A DNA stretch of 50,672 nt, from positions 1 through 50,672 of the forward strand of contig JABWBB010000015.1 of the NCBI GenBank assembly GCA_013360675.1. The letters run 5' to 3'. This document shows, piece after piece, positions 25,932 to 33,500 of this stretch (its first letter is position 1; each line of letters begins with the position of its first letter). The translations under genes and the position numbers were made by a program. This DNA comes from Phycisphaerales bacterium (lineage in GTDB: Bacteria > Planctomycetota > Phycisphaerae > Phycisphaerales > UBA1924). The notes beneath the pieces were generated by a model, which saw nothing but the letters and a program-made list of their open reading frames with translations, was not told the DNA's origin and made no database searches.

Positions 25932-26263
25932 GGCTCACTCCCGCAGAGTGCACGCGAGATGCGTGCTCCTCCATCTCATTCTTCGTCCAACAGCCCCCTC
26001 CGGGTTCTCGACGGAGCAAGGTTTGTTCCAGTGTTGCGCAAGTCTCTTTCAAATCACGACTTGAAAAATGAACGAAAACACGATCCATCGCTCACGCATG
26101 CACCCCAGGGCCGGCACGCGGCCCTCTTCATCGGCAGCGAGCCGCATGCCGGTTCTGTCTGGTTTGCTCAGACCCTCAAACAGGGCTCACGACCCCCAAA
26201 CAGTCCCACCCCCATGCCTGTTCGTGCGATGATCGGTCCCGGACTGCCGAATGGGCAGATCCC
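25932..26263. other. intergenic region upstream of clpC
   Basis: About 330 nt without a gene, between clpC and the BshC-like gene on the same strand. The part at 26040-26090 is A/T-rich for this genome and is the likely clpC promoter area. A short inverted repeat GCACGC/GCGTGC lies in the clpC leader. No terminator for the upstream operon and no CIRCE element was found. Confidence 0.4.
26047..26066. promoter_or_regulatory. inverted repeat, candidate clpC operator
   Basis: TTTCAA (26047-26052) and TTGAAA (26061-26066) form a perfect palindrome with an 8-nt spacer in an A/T-rich island about 115 nt before clpC. On the minus strand the TTGAAA half could also serve as a -35 box. It does not match CIRCE or the CtsR heptad repeat. 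Confidence 0.35.
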
Positions 26264-27592
26264 TCAGTCGGGAGATATGAACAATGCTTCCACATCTCGC
26301 ACCAGCGCGCGCAGCGCCTCGGGCGCGTGAAGGGGGAAGGGGAGTGTCCGATCGGCTGCGGGGTCGGTGGCGAGGCCCGCCGCGATGCTCGCCGCGTGCG
26401 CGCGCAGGCGGTCGATGGTCGGGGCGTGCTCGGCGCGGACGGTCGCGAGCAACGCGTGCAGTTCCGCAAACGCCGCGCGACGCTCGGGTGAGTGTCGAGG
26501 CAGGCGTTGGATCTCGGCGAGCAGTGCGGCCTTTTTCGCCGCCGCGGCGCGATCGCCCACCAGCGACGGGTCGAACCGCAACGCCCGTTCGCGCTGACGC
26601 ACCTGATTGATCTGCCGGGTCGGGGGCGCGACGCGTGGCGGCAGATCCGGCAGCAGCGTCGCCGTCATCATGACGCTGGGCGCAAGGCGCACCTCGGGCC
26701 CGAGCCATGCGCCGATCCATCGATCGGTCACGCGCTCATACACCTCGCCCCCGGTGCCGTGGATGAACAGATCGCACAGCCCCATGCGCACGAGGGCGGT
26801 CAGCAGCAGCGCCCGCGGGGCGAGCGTCGTGATCTCGCGCGGCGAGAGTTCACCCGCGCGCACCGGGTGACGAGCGCCGGGCTCCAGCCGCCAGAGCGGG
26901 AGTTCGTCGGGCTCGAGCGGGCGGATGCGGGCCTGGGGCACCGCCGCGGCGGCCTGGTTGTACGCCTCGATGCACGCGCGAGGGTCCGCCGCCATGAGTG
27001 ACACCAGTTCTTCAAAGAGCGGCATCGCATTCAGCGACGAGGCAAAGACCAGCGGGAGCGCGGGGATGAACTCTTGGACGAGGGGTGCGTACGCGCGAAC
27101 CACCTGTTCCGCGGCGTTGGTCGCTTTATCCGACTCACGCAAGAGTGTTTCGATCAGGTGGACGACGCGAGACTCATACTCGGGCGTTGGATCAGGCAGC
27201 CCGCGCGGCGAGGTCATCACGCCACGTCCACAGGCGGGGCCGTGGCCCGTGCCCAGCGAAACTTCGACGCGCCGTGCTGCACCATCAGGGCTTGGGGCGG
27301 GGTACCAGAATGCGCCCGGATCCACCTCGTCGGTATCGACGACAAGCCACGCGGCCTGGCCGCCGGCATGACGCGCACACACCCCGGCGGCGATGTACTT
27401 CGCCAGCACGCCCGCGTGCCAGATCTGCGGCTGGTGCCCCGAAAGGATCAGCGGGCCTTGCGTGCCCAGGCCCAAGGCTTCGCGCATCGCGTCGCACGGG
27501 GGCGAGGCTTTCGCATGCTCGAGGGCCGCACCCGGCCATCGGCGTGGCGAGGGTCTCGCGCTCACGGTCGGCTCGTTCACGGGGCACAGCAC
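26264..27592 (-). CDS. distant BshC-like protein (putative cysteine-adding enzyme)
   Basis: A 442-residue cytoplasmic protein with no strong family match by eye. Two regions parallel BshC, which adds cysteine to glucosaminyl-malate in bacillithiol synthesis: ILSGHQPQIWHAGVLAKY (49-66) followed by WLVVDTDEVDPGAF resembles the SGQQ..GLFTGPLYT and WIAGEDHD parts of BshC. PRALLLTALVRMGL with LFIHGTGGEVYERVTD (259-290) resembles the conserved acceptor-region segment around GPGE..Y. It is about 100 residues shorter than Bacillus BshC, with a reduced C-terminal coiled coil. It is the last gene of an operon that also has a BshB-like deacetylase, which supports the call. GTG at 27592 overlaps the upstream glycosyltransferase by 16 nt; GTG at 27580 is an alternative. 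Confidence 0.6.
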   Translation of the reverse strand: MLCPVNEPTVSARPSPRRWPGAALEHAKASPPCDAMREALGLGTQGPLILSGHQPQIWHAGVLAKYIAAGVCARHAGGQAAWLVVDTDEVDPGAFWYPAPSPDGAARRVEVSLGTGHGPACGRGVMTSPRGLPDPTPEYESRVVHLIETLLRESDKATNAAEQVVRAYAPLVQEFIPALPLVFASSLNAMPLFEELVSLMAADPRACIEAYNQAAAAVPQARIRPLEPDELPLWRLEPGARHPVRAGELSPREITTLAPRALLLTALVRMGLCDLFIHGTGGEVYERVTDRWIGAWLGPEVRLAPSVMMTATLLPDLPPRVAPPTRQINQVRQRERALRFDPSLVGDRAAAAKKAALLAEIQRLPRHSPERRAAFAELHALLATVRAEHAPTIDRLRAHAASIAAGLATDPAADRTLPFPLHAPEALRALVRDVEALFISPD

Positions 27593-28353
27593 CCGGGGTT
27601 GGTGTCGCAGCCGGGCAGGCCCTTGATCGCGTCGGGCGGCAACTGGTCGGCACGGCGGAGCAGCTCGCGGTGCAGCACGTCGCGGTAATGACGCAGACGG
27701 ACCTGGGCGTCGTCAAGCCGCCCGCCGAAGGTGCGCGAAAGATCGTTGTAGATGAGGCGCACGGGCAGCTCGCGGACGCGCAGGCCCGCCGCCGCGGCTT
27801 GCACCCAGAACTGCATGGGAAAGGCGTACCCGCGCACGGTCGGGCGCAGTTTCCGCAGCGAGGCCACGCGATACGCCTTGAACCCGCAGAATGCGTCGGT
27901 CAGCGACACACCCAGCACGCTTGACAGGCGGCAGTTGATCTCTTTGGTGATCTGGGCGTTGATCGAGCGGCGCTCGGGAGGCGGGTTGTCATCGCCCTCG
28001 GCGGGGGCGAGATAGCGCGAGCCGCTGATGATGTCGTGGGTGTCGGCGTCGGCGGCCTCGATGAACGAGGGGATGGCGGCGGGCTCGTGTTGCTCGTCGC
28101 AGTCCATCGTGATCAGCCAGTCGTACTTCTCGACGATGGCCCAGCGGAAGGCATCGCGGAGCGAGCGCCCGTACCCGCGGTTGCGCGCATGGCGCACGAG
28201 ATCGACATCGAACTTCAGGGCCCGCAATGGCGTGTCGTCGGTCGAGCCGTCGTCGACCACGAGCACGCGTGGCGCGAAGGGGCGCACGCGTTCGAGCACC
28301 CGCTCGACATAGGTCGATTCGTTGTAGACCGGGATGGCCACCAGCGTGCGCAT
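27577..28353 (-). CDS. GT2 family glycosyltransferase (DPM1/polyprenyl-sugar type)
   Basis: A 258-residue GT-A fold enzyme. It has VAIPVYNESTYVERVL at the start, the nucleotide-binding VVDDGSTDDT (33-42), RNRGYGRSLRDAF, and the metal-binding MDCDEQHEP with Asp84 and Asp86. The later segment SLTDAFCGFKAYR matches dolichol-phosphate-mannose-synthase-like enzymes that load sugar onto a lipid carrier. It lacks the C-terminal TM helices of GtrB types, so it is probably soluble or peripheral. A CCAP end with four cysteines in the last 30 residues (GCDTNPGCC) is unusual and might bind metal. Its gene is fourth in the five-gene operon. Confidence 0.88.
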   Translation of the reverse strand: MRTLVAIPVYNESTYVERVLERVRPFAPRVLVVDDGSTDDTPLRALKFDVDLVRHARNRGYGRSLRDAFRWAIVEKYDWLITMDCDEQHEPAAIPSFIEAADADTHDIISGSRYLAPAEGDDNPPPERRSINAQITKEINCRLSSVLGVSLTDAFCGFKAYRVASLRKLRPTVRGYAFPMQFWVQAAAAGLRVRELPVRLIYNDLSRTFGGRLDDAQVRLRHYRDVLHRELLRRADQLPPDAIKGLPGCDTNPGCCAP

Positions 28354-28374
28354 CGAAAGGCTCCTGGGCCCGGG

Positions 28375-28926
28375 TCAGCCCTGGGGCGTACCCGCGTGCC
28401 CGGCCTCGGGTTCGTTCAGACCCTTGGCCTGCTTGGCCAGCGATGTGAACGCCGCGAACCCGAACGGCTCGCCGTCGGTGTCGCTGTGTTCCTCGGCGGC
28501 GGAGTTGATCTTGTCCATGGCCTCTTCGCCGACGGCGTGGAAGCCCACGATCTCGTGCAGGGGCAGCGTGTAGACCTCGCCCTCGGGCGTATGGATCTGG
28601 AAGATGGTGCACTCGACATCCATCGAAAGAGCCCGCTCGGCCTCGGTCCCCTGGATGCCGCACGCAAAGAGCGGATAGACCCCGGCGATGGGGATGCGCG
28701 TGCCCGAGCTTGTGATGACGCCCAGGCGGCCGTCGAAGAGGCTGGGCGTGCTCTGCGGCTCGTCGGTCGTAGCGTCGCTCCGCGTGCCCGCGGCGGCTTC
28801 GAGCGCTCCGTTGCCCGACATCGCCGTGACGGAGAGCCCCGTGAGGAACTCGCGCATCACGTTGTGCCAGAACATCTCGCGGTGGACCCGCGCCCGCTCG
28901 CTCCGATCGAACTGATCCTTCTTCAT
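28375..28926 (-). CDS. conserved hypothetical protein
   Basis: A 183-residue soluble protein I do not recognise. The N-terminus is charged and helical (ERARVHREMFWHNVMREFL), then comes a Ser/Thr-rich stretch and a beta-rich middle with YTLPLHEIVGFHAV. No signal peptide or TM helix. ATG at 28926 follows a GGGAGA site 6 nt upstream; a longer frame to 28968 is antisense-like and lacks a site. It lies 31 nt after the PIG-L gene and 21 nt before the glycosyltransferase, so it belongs to the operon; its acidic end (EHSDTDGEP) says little about function. Confidence 0.75.
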   Translation of the reverse strand: MKKDQFDRSERARVHREMFWHNVMREFLTGLSVTAMSGNGALEAAAGTRSDATTDEPQSTPSLFDGRLGVITSSGTRIPIAGVYPLFACGIQGTEAERALSMDVECTIFQIHTPEGEVYTLPLHEIVGFHAVGEEAMDKINSAAEEHSDTDGEPFGFAAFTSLAKQAKGLNEPEAGHAGTPQG

Positions 28927-28957
28927 CGCGATCTCCCGCCAACACATCGGCGCGGCG

Positions 28958-29698
28958 TCAACGCACACCCGCCAGCGCGTCCAGCCCGGTCAGGCCAAGG
29001 GGCTCTCGTGTCCAGAATGGTTCCGCCGCCTCGACCCCGATGCGCGAGCCAAAGTACACGTCGTAGGCGCTCACCCGCTCGGGGAACGCCGCGTTGCGGG
29101 GATTCAGCGCGAACTGGGTGCGATACGCCTCGATCGCGCGGCGTTTCTTCGACGCGTATTCGCCGGAGATATCGACCAGGAACGTCGGATCCGCCACCTT
29201 GCGCAGGTGCGAGCAGTAGTAGTAGAACATCCACGCCGGATAGATCGGCGGGCCCAGCGCGTCAAACCCCGGCGGGACGGGTGGCTCGAACGACGTCAGT
29301 TTTGCGTCGAAGCGGGCGTCCTCGGCGATGCGCGTCGCCGCCAAGTGGTCGGGGTGCGCGTCCTCGGGGTGGGGCAGGAAGATCACCTGCGCCTGGTGCG
29401 CCCGGATCACCCCCGCGACCTTGTGCCGGGCCTCGAGCGTGTGCTCCACGCGGCGGTTGGGCAGGTCGAGCAGCACGCGCCGAAGGAGGCGCGAGGGGTC
29501 GGGCGAAAGAATCGCCGCGGCGTCGGCGGCCTCGCGCAGGCGCGTGGGGCGGTCGCCCACGGGCGTGGGGCACCCATCGGTCAGGTCGAGCAGCAGCACG
29601 TTGTGCCCCTGCGCCGCCAGTCGCGCGATCGTGCCCCCCATGCCGATCTCCTGATCGTCGGGGTGCGGGCCGATGACAAGAACGTTGAGCATGCGCAA
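28958..29698 (-). CDS. PIG-L family deacetylase, BshB-like
   Basis: A 246-residue zinc deacetylase of the LmbE/PIG-L family. Zinc ligands are His12 and Asp15 in GPHPDDQEIGMGG and His118 in AHPDH; the Asp14 next to them fits the catalytic base. Family members remove acetyl from N-acetylglucosaminyl substrates, including GlcNAc-malate (BshB, bacillithiol) and GlcNAc-inositol (MshB, mycothiol). The segment LLLDLTDGCPTPVG is like the planctomycete BshB-type sequences. The start is TTG at 29698, 6-7 nt after AAGGGAG; ATG at 29692 is the alternative. Together with the BshC-like gene downstream, bacillithiol-type thiol synthesis is the best hypothesis, but a carbohydrate role with the GT2 neighbour is possible. 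Confidence 0.87.
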   Translation of the reverse strand: MRMLNVLVIGPHPDDQEIGMGGTIARLAAQGHNVLLLDLTDGCPTPVGDRPTRLREAADAAAILSPDPSRLLRRVLLDLPNRRVEHTLEARHKVAGVIRAHQAQVIFLPHPEDAHPDHLAATRIAEDARFDAKLTSFEPPVPPGFDALGPPIYPAWMFYYYCSHLRKVADPTFLVDISGEYASKKRRAIEAYRTQFALNPRNAAFPERVSAYDVYFGSRIGVEAAEPFWTREPLGLTGLDALAGVR

Positions 29699-29720
29699 CC
29701 TGGCTCCCTTGGGTCGCGTG

Positions 29721-30167
29721 CTACTTCGCCTCGTCGTCGACGTGCGAGACCACGATCAGGCCCAGCAGGCGCGACGCCCCAGTGTCATCCTTCGTCTCGA
29801 TCTGCGCCAGCACGAGCCGGTCGGGCGTATCGGTGGCGAAGAAGCCCCCGCCCCGAAACGCTTCAGAGTTGATGTCGCGGAACTCGGCCAGTGGGAGAAC
29901 CAGCGTCTGGCCCACGCCCAGACCGTCGAGCGGCCTCGAGTACCGGGCATTGAGCCAGAGCGTGCAGGGGCCAAACGCCCGGGCCGTGGTGTTGGTCAGC
30001 TCGATCTCGGTGGGGCGGCGGAAGACCTGGATATTCACCGTCTCGCCCTGGCGCAGGGCCGGATAGTCGCGGGCGTAATCCACAACCTTGGGCTCGCCGC
30101 GGCAGCCGCCCAGCAACCCAACGACCGCGATCAACGCAACACTTGCCAAGGTTCGAAGGCTGTGCAT
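29721..30167 (-). CDS. small lipoprotein of unknown function
   Basis: A 148-residue exported protein. The signal peptide has a clear lipobox (LLGGC, Cys22), so it is anchored to a membrane. The mature part is beta-rich with no family I recognise (VNIQVFRRPTEIELTNTT, LWLNARYSRPLDGL). ATG at 30167 has a CGGAG site 6-7 nt upstream. It is the first gene of the reverse operon that continues with the PIG-L deacetylase 22 nt later. Its promoter shares the 32-nt gap with the divergent dus gene; TATAGA on the minus strand (30188-30193) is a -10 candidate at a normal distance. Confidence 0.8.
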   Translation of the reverse strand: MHSLRTLASVALIAVVGLLGGCRGEPKVVDYARDYPALRQGETVNIQVFRRPTEIELTNTTARAFGPCTLWLNARYSRPLDGLGVGQTLVLPLAEFRDINSEAFRGGGFFATDTPDRLVLAQIETKDDTGASRLLGLIVVSHVDDEAK

Positions 30168-30187
30168 GGGATTCTCCGGGGTGACTC

Positions 30188-30193
30188 TATAGT
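30188..30193 (+). promoter_or_regulatory. -10 box 6 nt before dus start (leaderless)
   Basis: TATAGT followed by 6 nt and then the GTG start at 30200, with no ribosome-binding site between. Transcription would start at the first base of the start codon. The same bases on the minus strand read ACTATA and may serve the divergent lipoprotein gene. Confidence 0.55.
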
Positions 30194-30199
30194 CCCCGC

Positions 30200-31516
30200 G
30201 TGTCGTGCGACAGCAACAACGCCACCGAACCCTCCCCGGGCATCGCCCCCGGGAGCGACACCATCGACCCTCGTCGGGTGGCGGAAATGCTCGCCCGCGC
30301 CCCCGGCGGGGGGATCCCCGAGCACATCCGGCGCCTGATGCCCGCGTTCGATGCCCCCTTCTACCAGGCCGGGCTCGCCGGCTATTCCGACCCGGCCATG
30401 CGCATCATCGCCCGGCGGCACGGGTGCCCCATGTGTGTCACCGAGGCCCTGCTCGACCGGACCCTGCTCGCGGGCGGGCGCGGGTTCGCCAAGGCCGACC
30501 TGGGCGACCTGCACGACAACATCCCCGGCGGGCACGAAGACCACCCCCTGGTCGGGCAGATCATGGGTTCGGACCCGCGCGAGATGGCCGCCGCCGCCCT
30601 CAAGATGCTCGAACAACGCGCCCGCTCGGACAGCGAGTACCGGCGTCTGGCTTATGCCGACGGCGTCACCCCTCCCGGGCCGCTGCGCCTGCCCGGGGGT
30701 GAACAGATCCGCGCGACGACCGATGACTCCCCCACCGACGCCCCCGCCATGCCCCCCGGCGTTTCCATGCGCGGCGGGTTCGAAGGCATCGACGTCAACC
30801 TCGCCTGCCCGGTCAAGAAGATTGAAAAAAAAGCACGCGGCGGGCACTGGCTCAGCGAGCCCGAGGGGGCCATCGAGATTCTTCAGGCCGTGCGCGAGGT
30901 CGTGCCCAAGGACGTGGCGTGCAGCGTGAAACTGCGCCGGAGTTTCGACGAGACGCCCGAGATGGTCGAGAGCCTGGACACGATCCTCGATGCGACGCGG
31001 GCGATGGGGTACGACTGGGCAACGGTGCACGCACGCACGGTGGTGCAGAAGTATGTGGGCCCCAGCCGCTGGGACCTGCTGCGCGATCTGGTGGCACGTC
31101 ACCCGGACATGACGATCTTCGGGAGCGGGGACATCTGGAACGCCGCGGACATCTTCCGCATGATCGCGTACACGGGCGTCAAGGCGGTGAGCGTGGCACG
31201 CGGGTGCATCGGCAACCCGTGGATCTTCCGCCAAGCCCGCGACCTGATGGCGGGACGCGACCCCGCGCCTCCGACCTTGGAAGAGCAGCGGCAGGTGCTC
31301 GAGGCGCACTTCGTGCTGCTGATGGCCGTTTGCGGCTCGATGCGCCAGCCCGAAGAGATGGCCTCGCGCCATATCCGCAAGTTCGGGATCCGTTTCTCGG
31401 CCCACCACCCCGACGCCGAGCGGGTGCGCCGGCGCGTGATCGAGGTGCAGACCCACGCCCACTGGACCGCACTGCTGGACGAGTGCTACGCGACCCCGGA
31501 GATCGCACGCGGTTGA
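30200..31516 (+). CDS. tRNA-dihydrouridine synthase family protein
   Basis: A 438-residue FMN enzyme of the Dus family, which reduces uridines in tRNA D-loops. It has the TIM-barrel opening FYQAGLAGYSDPAMR, MCVTEALL, the catalytic Cys203 in NLACPVKK (usually NxGCP), VKLRRSFDE, WATVHARTVVQKYVG and the phosphate-binding end VSVARGCIGNPWIF. Unusual are a 45-residue N-terminal extension and a loop of about 50 residues (141-190, Pro/Asp-rich) just before the FEGIDVNLACP strand. The start is GTG at 30200, 6 nt after a TATAGT box, so the mRNA is probably leaderless. Which uridine it modifies cannot be read from the sequence. Confidence 0.88.
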   Translation: MSCDSNNATEPSPGIAPGSDTIDPRRVAEMLARAPGGGIPEHIRRLMPAFDAPFYQAGLAGYSDPAMRIIARRHGCPMCVTEALLDRTLLAGGRGFAKADLGDLHDNIPGGHEDHPLVGQIMGSDPREMAAAALKMLEQRARSDSEYRRLAYADGVTPPGPLRLPGGEQIRATTDDSPTDAPAMPPGVSMRGGFEGIDVNLACPVKKIEKKARGGHWLSEPEGAIEILQAVREVVPKDVACSVKLRRSFDETPEMVESLDTILDATRAMGYDWATVHARTVVQKYVGPSRWDLLRDLVARHPDMTIFGSGDIWNAADIFRMIAYTGVKAVSVARGCIGNPWIFRQARDLMAGRDPAPPTLEEQRQVLEAHFVLLMAVCGSMRQPEEMASRHIRKFGIRFSAHHPDAERVRRRVIEVQTHAHWTALLDECYATPEIARG

Positions 31517-31619
31517 AGGGCGAAGCCCGGCGTGCTGCAGCGGCCACAACAATGATGTATTTTCTGCGCACGCGGCCCCCGCGCCGGGGCCTGGTCGAAG
31601 GCAACACCGGAGGCATTTC

Positions 31620-32033
31620 ATGGGCTTGATGAAAGAGTTTCGTGACTTTGCGATGCGCGGGAACGTGCTCGACCTGGCGGTGGGCATCATCATCGGGGCT
31701 GCGTTTGGCAAAATCGTCAACGCGATGGTGAACGACGTGCTCATGCCGCCCATCGGCCTGGCCATGGGGCGCGTCGACTTCCGCGACAAGAAGTTCATCA
31801 TCCAGGCCGCCGATGAGACGGCGAACAAGGCCGAGGTGGCGATCAAATACGGCTCGATGGTCAACACGATCATCGAGTTCGCGATCGTGGCCTTCTGCGT
31901 CTTCATGATCGTCAAGGTGTTCAACGAGGCCAAGCGCCGCATGGAAAAGGCCAAGGAAGCGGCACCGCCCCCCGGCCCCAGCACACAGGAAAAACTGTTG
32001 GCGGAAATCCGCGACCTGCTCAAGACGCGCTGA
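31620..32033 (+). CDS. mscL: large-conductance mechanosensitive channel
   Basis: A 137-residue MscL protein, the emergency valve that opens under membrane tension. The N-terminal helix MKEFRDFAMRGNVLDLAVG leads into TM1 (IIIGAAFGKIVNAMVND), then the periplasmic loop, TM2 (IEFAIVAFCVFMIVKVF) and the cytoplasmic bundle ending EKLLAEIRDLL. Length and both TM helices match the family exactly. ATG at 31620 has a perfect GGAGG site 6-7 nt upstream. It lies 103 nt after dus and is probably separately transcribed. Confidence 0.97.
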   Translation: MGLMKEFRDFAMRGNVLDLAVGIIIGAAFGKIVNAMVNDVLMPPIGLAMGRVDFRDKKFIIQAADETANKAEVAIKYGSMVNTIIEFAIVAFCVFMIVKVFNEAKRRMEKAKEAAPPPGPSTQEKLLAEIRDLLKTR

Positions 32034-32186
32034 GCACGCGGCTCACGAGCGGATGCGGGCGGCGCTCGCCCGGCAAGCGCGCTTCGTTTATTTACGATGG
32101 CATGGTGTCATTGCGCCCAAGGCGGGACGTATTCTCTGTGCAACGGCCGCCGCATACGGCACGCCGTTCAAACAAGGAGTGGCTCC

Positions 32187-33011
32187 ATGCCCATCACCCC
32201 GCGGCGGCTTCTGGCCGCTCTGATCGCTCTTGTTCTTACCGCGCCGGCCCTGGCCCAGGAAACCCAAACGCCTGCCCCCGAGGCGGCCATCACCGAAAAA
32301 GCGTCGGTCCGCGTGCCCGTCGTAGGTGATGTTCCCCTGCCGCGCACGCTGCGCGGATGGACCGGGCACGTGGAAATGGGCCTCAACGGAGCGGATGGCA
32401 ACTCCGAGTCGTTCAACGTCCGTGCCGGGGCCGGCGCCACGCGCAAGGGCGAGATCTGGGATGCGGCGGCAAAGTTCGTCTATTCCCGCAACACCTCGGG
32501 CTCGGATGTCACCCGCAACCGCTTTGACGCGAACATGCGCAATGATTTCCGCCTCGAGAAGGACTCGCGCTGGCGCATCTTCGCCACCACGGCGTACGAG
32601 TACGACGACTTCCAGGACTGGCAGCACCGCCTCTCGCAGGGCGCGGGTATCGGCTATGCCTTCATCGAAGACGACCGCACCACCCTCATCGGGCGCCTGG
32701 GTGCGGGCGTCACGGGTGAACTGGGGCGCGACGACGGCGACGACTGGACGCCCGAACTCATCGTCGGCGTGGACCTCGAGCACCAGTTCACCGAGCACCA
32801 GAAAGTGTTCGCCACCCTCGACGTGCTGCCCAGCCTCGAGAACTTCACCGACTACCGCCTCACCGCCAAGGCGGGGTACGAGATCATCGTCGACCCCGAG
32901 TCGGGCATGGCCCTGCGCCTGGGGGTCGAGGACCGCTACGACTCGACCGTCACCGGCGGGAAGAAACGCAACGACCTCGAATACTTTGTGCTGCTGGCGT
33001 GGAACTTCTAG
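32187..33011 (+). CDS. DUF481 family outer-membrane beta-barrel protein
   Basis: A 274-residue exported protein. The signal peptide ends at about residue 23 (PALA before Q). The rest alternates charged and hydrophobic residues in strands, with the DUF481 (YdiY-like) pattern TGHVEMGLNGADGNSESF, then KFVYSRNTSGSDVTRNRFD, RWRIFATTAYEYDDF and a final aromatic residue (LLAWNF) for barrel assembly. Function of the family is unknown; E. coli YdiY responds to acid. ATG at 32187 follows an AAGGAG site by 8 nt. It ends 28 nt before the next gene, which has its own -10 box. Confidence 0.85.
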   Translation: MPITPRRLLAALIALVLTAPALAQETQTPAPEAAITEKASVRVPVVGDVPLPRTLRGWTGHVEMGLNGADGNSESFNVRAGAGATRKGEIWDAAAKFVYSRNTSGSDVTRNRFDANMRNDFRLEKDSRWRIFATTAYEYDDFQDWQHRLSQGAGIGYAFIEDDRTTLIGRLGAGVTGELGRDDGDDWTPELIVGVDLEHQFTEHQKVFATLDVLPSLENFTDYRLTAKAGYEIIVDPESGMALRLGVEDRYDSTVTGGKKRNDLEYFVLLAWNF

Positions 33012-33027
33012 CCCGCGCACGAAGCAC

Positions 33028-33033
33028 TATCCT
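33028..33033 (+). promoter_or_regulatory. -10 box 6 nt before the AhpD-like gene (leaderless)
   Basis: TATCCT, then exactly 6 nt, then ATG at 33040; no ribosome-binding site. Same geometry as before dus, ispE, the ROK gene, pdxJ and 46091. Confidence 0.5.
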
Positions 33034-33039
33034 TCGTGC

Positions 33040-33489
33040 ATGGGCCGCTACGAACAGTTCCAGGACTACCGCTCAAAAATGAACTGCCGCATCCTGGGGG
33101 ATGACGCCCAGCGCGAGCGAATCGCCGGGCGTGCGGCCCCGGGGGCGACGCTGGTCACGCGCCGCTTCTTCGGGCTCGACACCAAGACCTATGAAGACGG
33201 GGCGCTCAGCGCCAAGACCAAGGAACTGCTCGGGCTGGTCGCCTCGATGGTGCTGCGCTGCGACGACTGCATCGCCTATCACATCGATCAGTGCGTGCGG
33301 GTCGGCGTCACCGACGAGGAACTCTGGGAGTGCTTCGACGTGGCCCTGATCGTCGGCGGGTCGATCGTGATCCCTCACCTCCGCCGGGGGGTTGAGTTCC
33401 TGGATGCCTGCCGCAATGCCGGCCCCGCGACCGATCCGGCGACGGGCCCCTGCCCGGGGCACACGGGGGCCACCCCGCCCATCTCGTAA
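33040..33489 (+). CDS. carboxymuconolactone decarboxylase family protein
   Basis: A 149-residue all-helical CMD-family protein. The core KTKELLGLVASMVLRCDDCIAYHIDQCVRVGV holds the family CxxC plus His (Cys-Asp-Asp-Cys, then His four on), as in AhpD-like redox proteins; the following VTDEELWECFDVALIVGGSI is the second conserved helix pair. It also has extra cysteines at both ends and a Pro-rich tail ending PPIS. Start at ATG 33040 gives the usual length; longer frames overlap the DUF481 gene. Likely a cytoplasmic thiol redox protein, substrate unknown. It ends 11 nt before cca. Confidence 0.83.
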   Translation: MGRYEQFQDYRSKMNCRILGDDAQRERIAGRAAPGATLVTRRFFGLDTKTYEDGALSAKTKELLGLVASMVLRCDDCIAYHIDQCVRVGVTDEELWECFDVALIVGGSIVIPHLRRGVEFLDACRNAGPATDPATGPCPGHTGATPPIS

Positions 33490-33492
33490 GAT
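33487..33492 (+). promoter_or_regulatory. -10 box candidate 8 nt before cca
   Basis: TAAGAT followed by 8 nt and the ATG at 33501. It overlaps the stop codon of the preceding gene (TAA at 33487-33489). Part of the TANNNT set. Confidence 0.4.
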
Positions 33493-33500
33493 TCGAACGC

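Noticed and set aside
25932-26263. CIRCE or CtsR operator upstream of clpC.
   Set aside because: No TTAGCACTC-type or AGGTCAAA-type repeat is found; only the TTTCAA/TTGAAA palindrome.
22092-26330. A 1,412-codon forward open frame.
   Set aside because: It is antisense to clpC and the first GT41 gene, with a His/Leu/Val-rich composition typical of shadows in GC-rich DNA.
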